Assembly (NCBI GenBank): GCA_015068665.1
Contig: SVKB01000019.1
Location: 1-43,082 of the forward strand
From: Oscillospiraceae bacterium
Lineage (GTDB): Bacteria; Bacillota; Clostridia; UMGS1840; HGM11507
Length of the DNA stretch: 43,082 nt
Direction: 5' to 3'
The translations under genes and the position numbers were made by a program. Under the pieces are notes generated by a model. That model worked only from the letters and a program-made list of their open reading frames with translations. It made no database searches and was not told the origin of the DNA. Within the stretch, counting starts at the first letter, position 1. Each line of letters starts with the position of its first letter. This document shows positions 42,957-43,082 of this stretch, piece after piece.

Positions 42957-43082
42957 AGCCGTCGGAGAGCTATCCGAACTCGCCTCAAACCCTTAAAAAT
43001 AGGCTTTTTCTTCGTTGTCGGTTTCGATATACCTTGTATTATCAAAACCTTCCGCCTTGAAAAATCACAATTTTAAAGGGTT
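42957..43082. repeat. Long-hairpin repeat, copy D, cut by the window end
   Basis: Same core as copies A2 and B. Here the inner stems are AACCCTT/AAGGGTT and GGTTT..GATA/TATCAAAACC instead of TATCAC/GCGATA and CTTTGGTA/TACCAAAG, with pairing preserved. The right arm lies beyond the window. Confidence 0.7.

Overview
The window looks like chromosome from a low-to-moderate GC member of the Clostridia, probably an uncultured gut lineage near Oscillospirales or Christensenellales. The evidence is AGGAGG-type ribosome binding sites, consensus sigma-A promoters, a complete six-gene Rnf operon, a SCIFF-type radical SAM maturase, a DUF6472-like small Cys protein, a clostridial single-chain PurL and a 7TM-histidine-kinase-type sensor region. 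I found no rRNA, tRNA, CRISPR array or intact transposase.

Layout. At 1-1000 (minus) are a cut-off lipoprotein gene and an unusual fusion of a truncated 7TM sensor region to an extracellular DUF6935-like domain. hisS (minus) and a small Cys protein (plus) diverge from back-to-back promoters whose -35 boxes sit in one palindrome. The plus-strand FliB-like gene and an amidase follow. At 4.5-5.55 kb lies a gene-free repeat block. A 1657-residue secreted GLUG-repeat protein (minus) follows, with a 47-residue protein gene just downstream of it. A second repeat block at 10.7-13.1 kb surrounds a Fic gene.

From 29.5 kb down to 13.1 kb, fifteen minus-strand genes run with gaps of about 40 bp or less: NUDIX, VanW/G5 protein, rnfCDGEAB, UppP-like protein, FtsK/SpoIIIE, TrkA, TrkH, SGNH hydrolase, GalE and a sugar nucleotidyltransferase. 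They join envelope work, ion-coupled redox energy, potassium uptake and chromosome segregation. Upstream of them a TPR protein, purL, ahcY and a SAH/MTA deaminase form a second minus operon. The last two fit S-adenosylhomocysteine breakdown through S-inosylhomocysteine.

On the plus strand from 36.8 kb are the SCIFF maturase (with no precursor peptide gene beside it), then mtaB, an all-helical protein and a GatB/YqeY protein. A His-less HPr-like gene lies on the opposite strand between them. The right end holds an AT-rich two-gene unit: a peptidoglycan-binding plus lysozyme-like protein and a membrane-anchored small protein, which could be an effector and its immunity protein.

The most unusual signal is non-coding. 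At least four families of intergenic repeat share one design: short constant linkers between hairpins whose stems differ between copies but stay complementary. Several copies start directly at the stop codon of the upstream gene.
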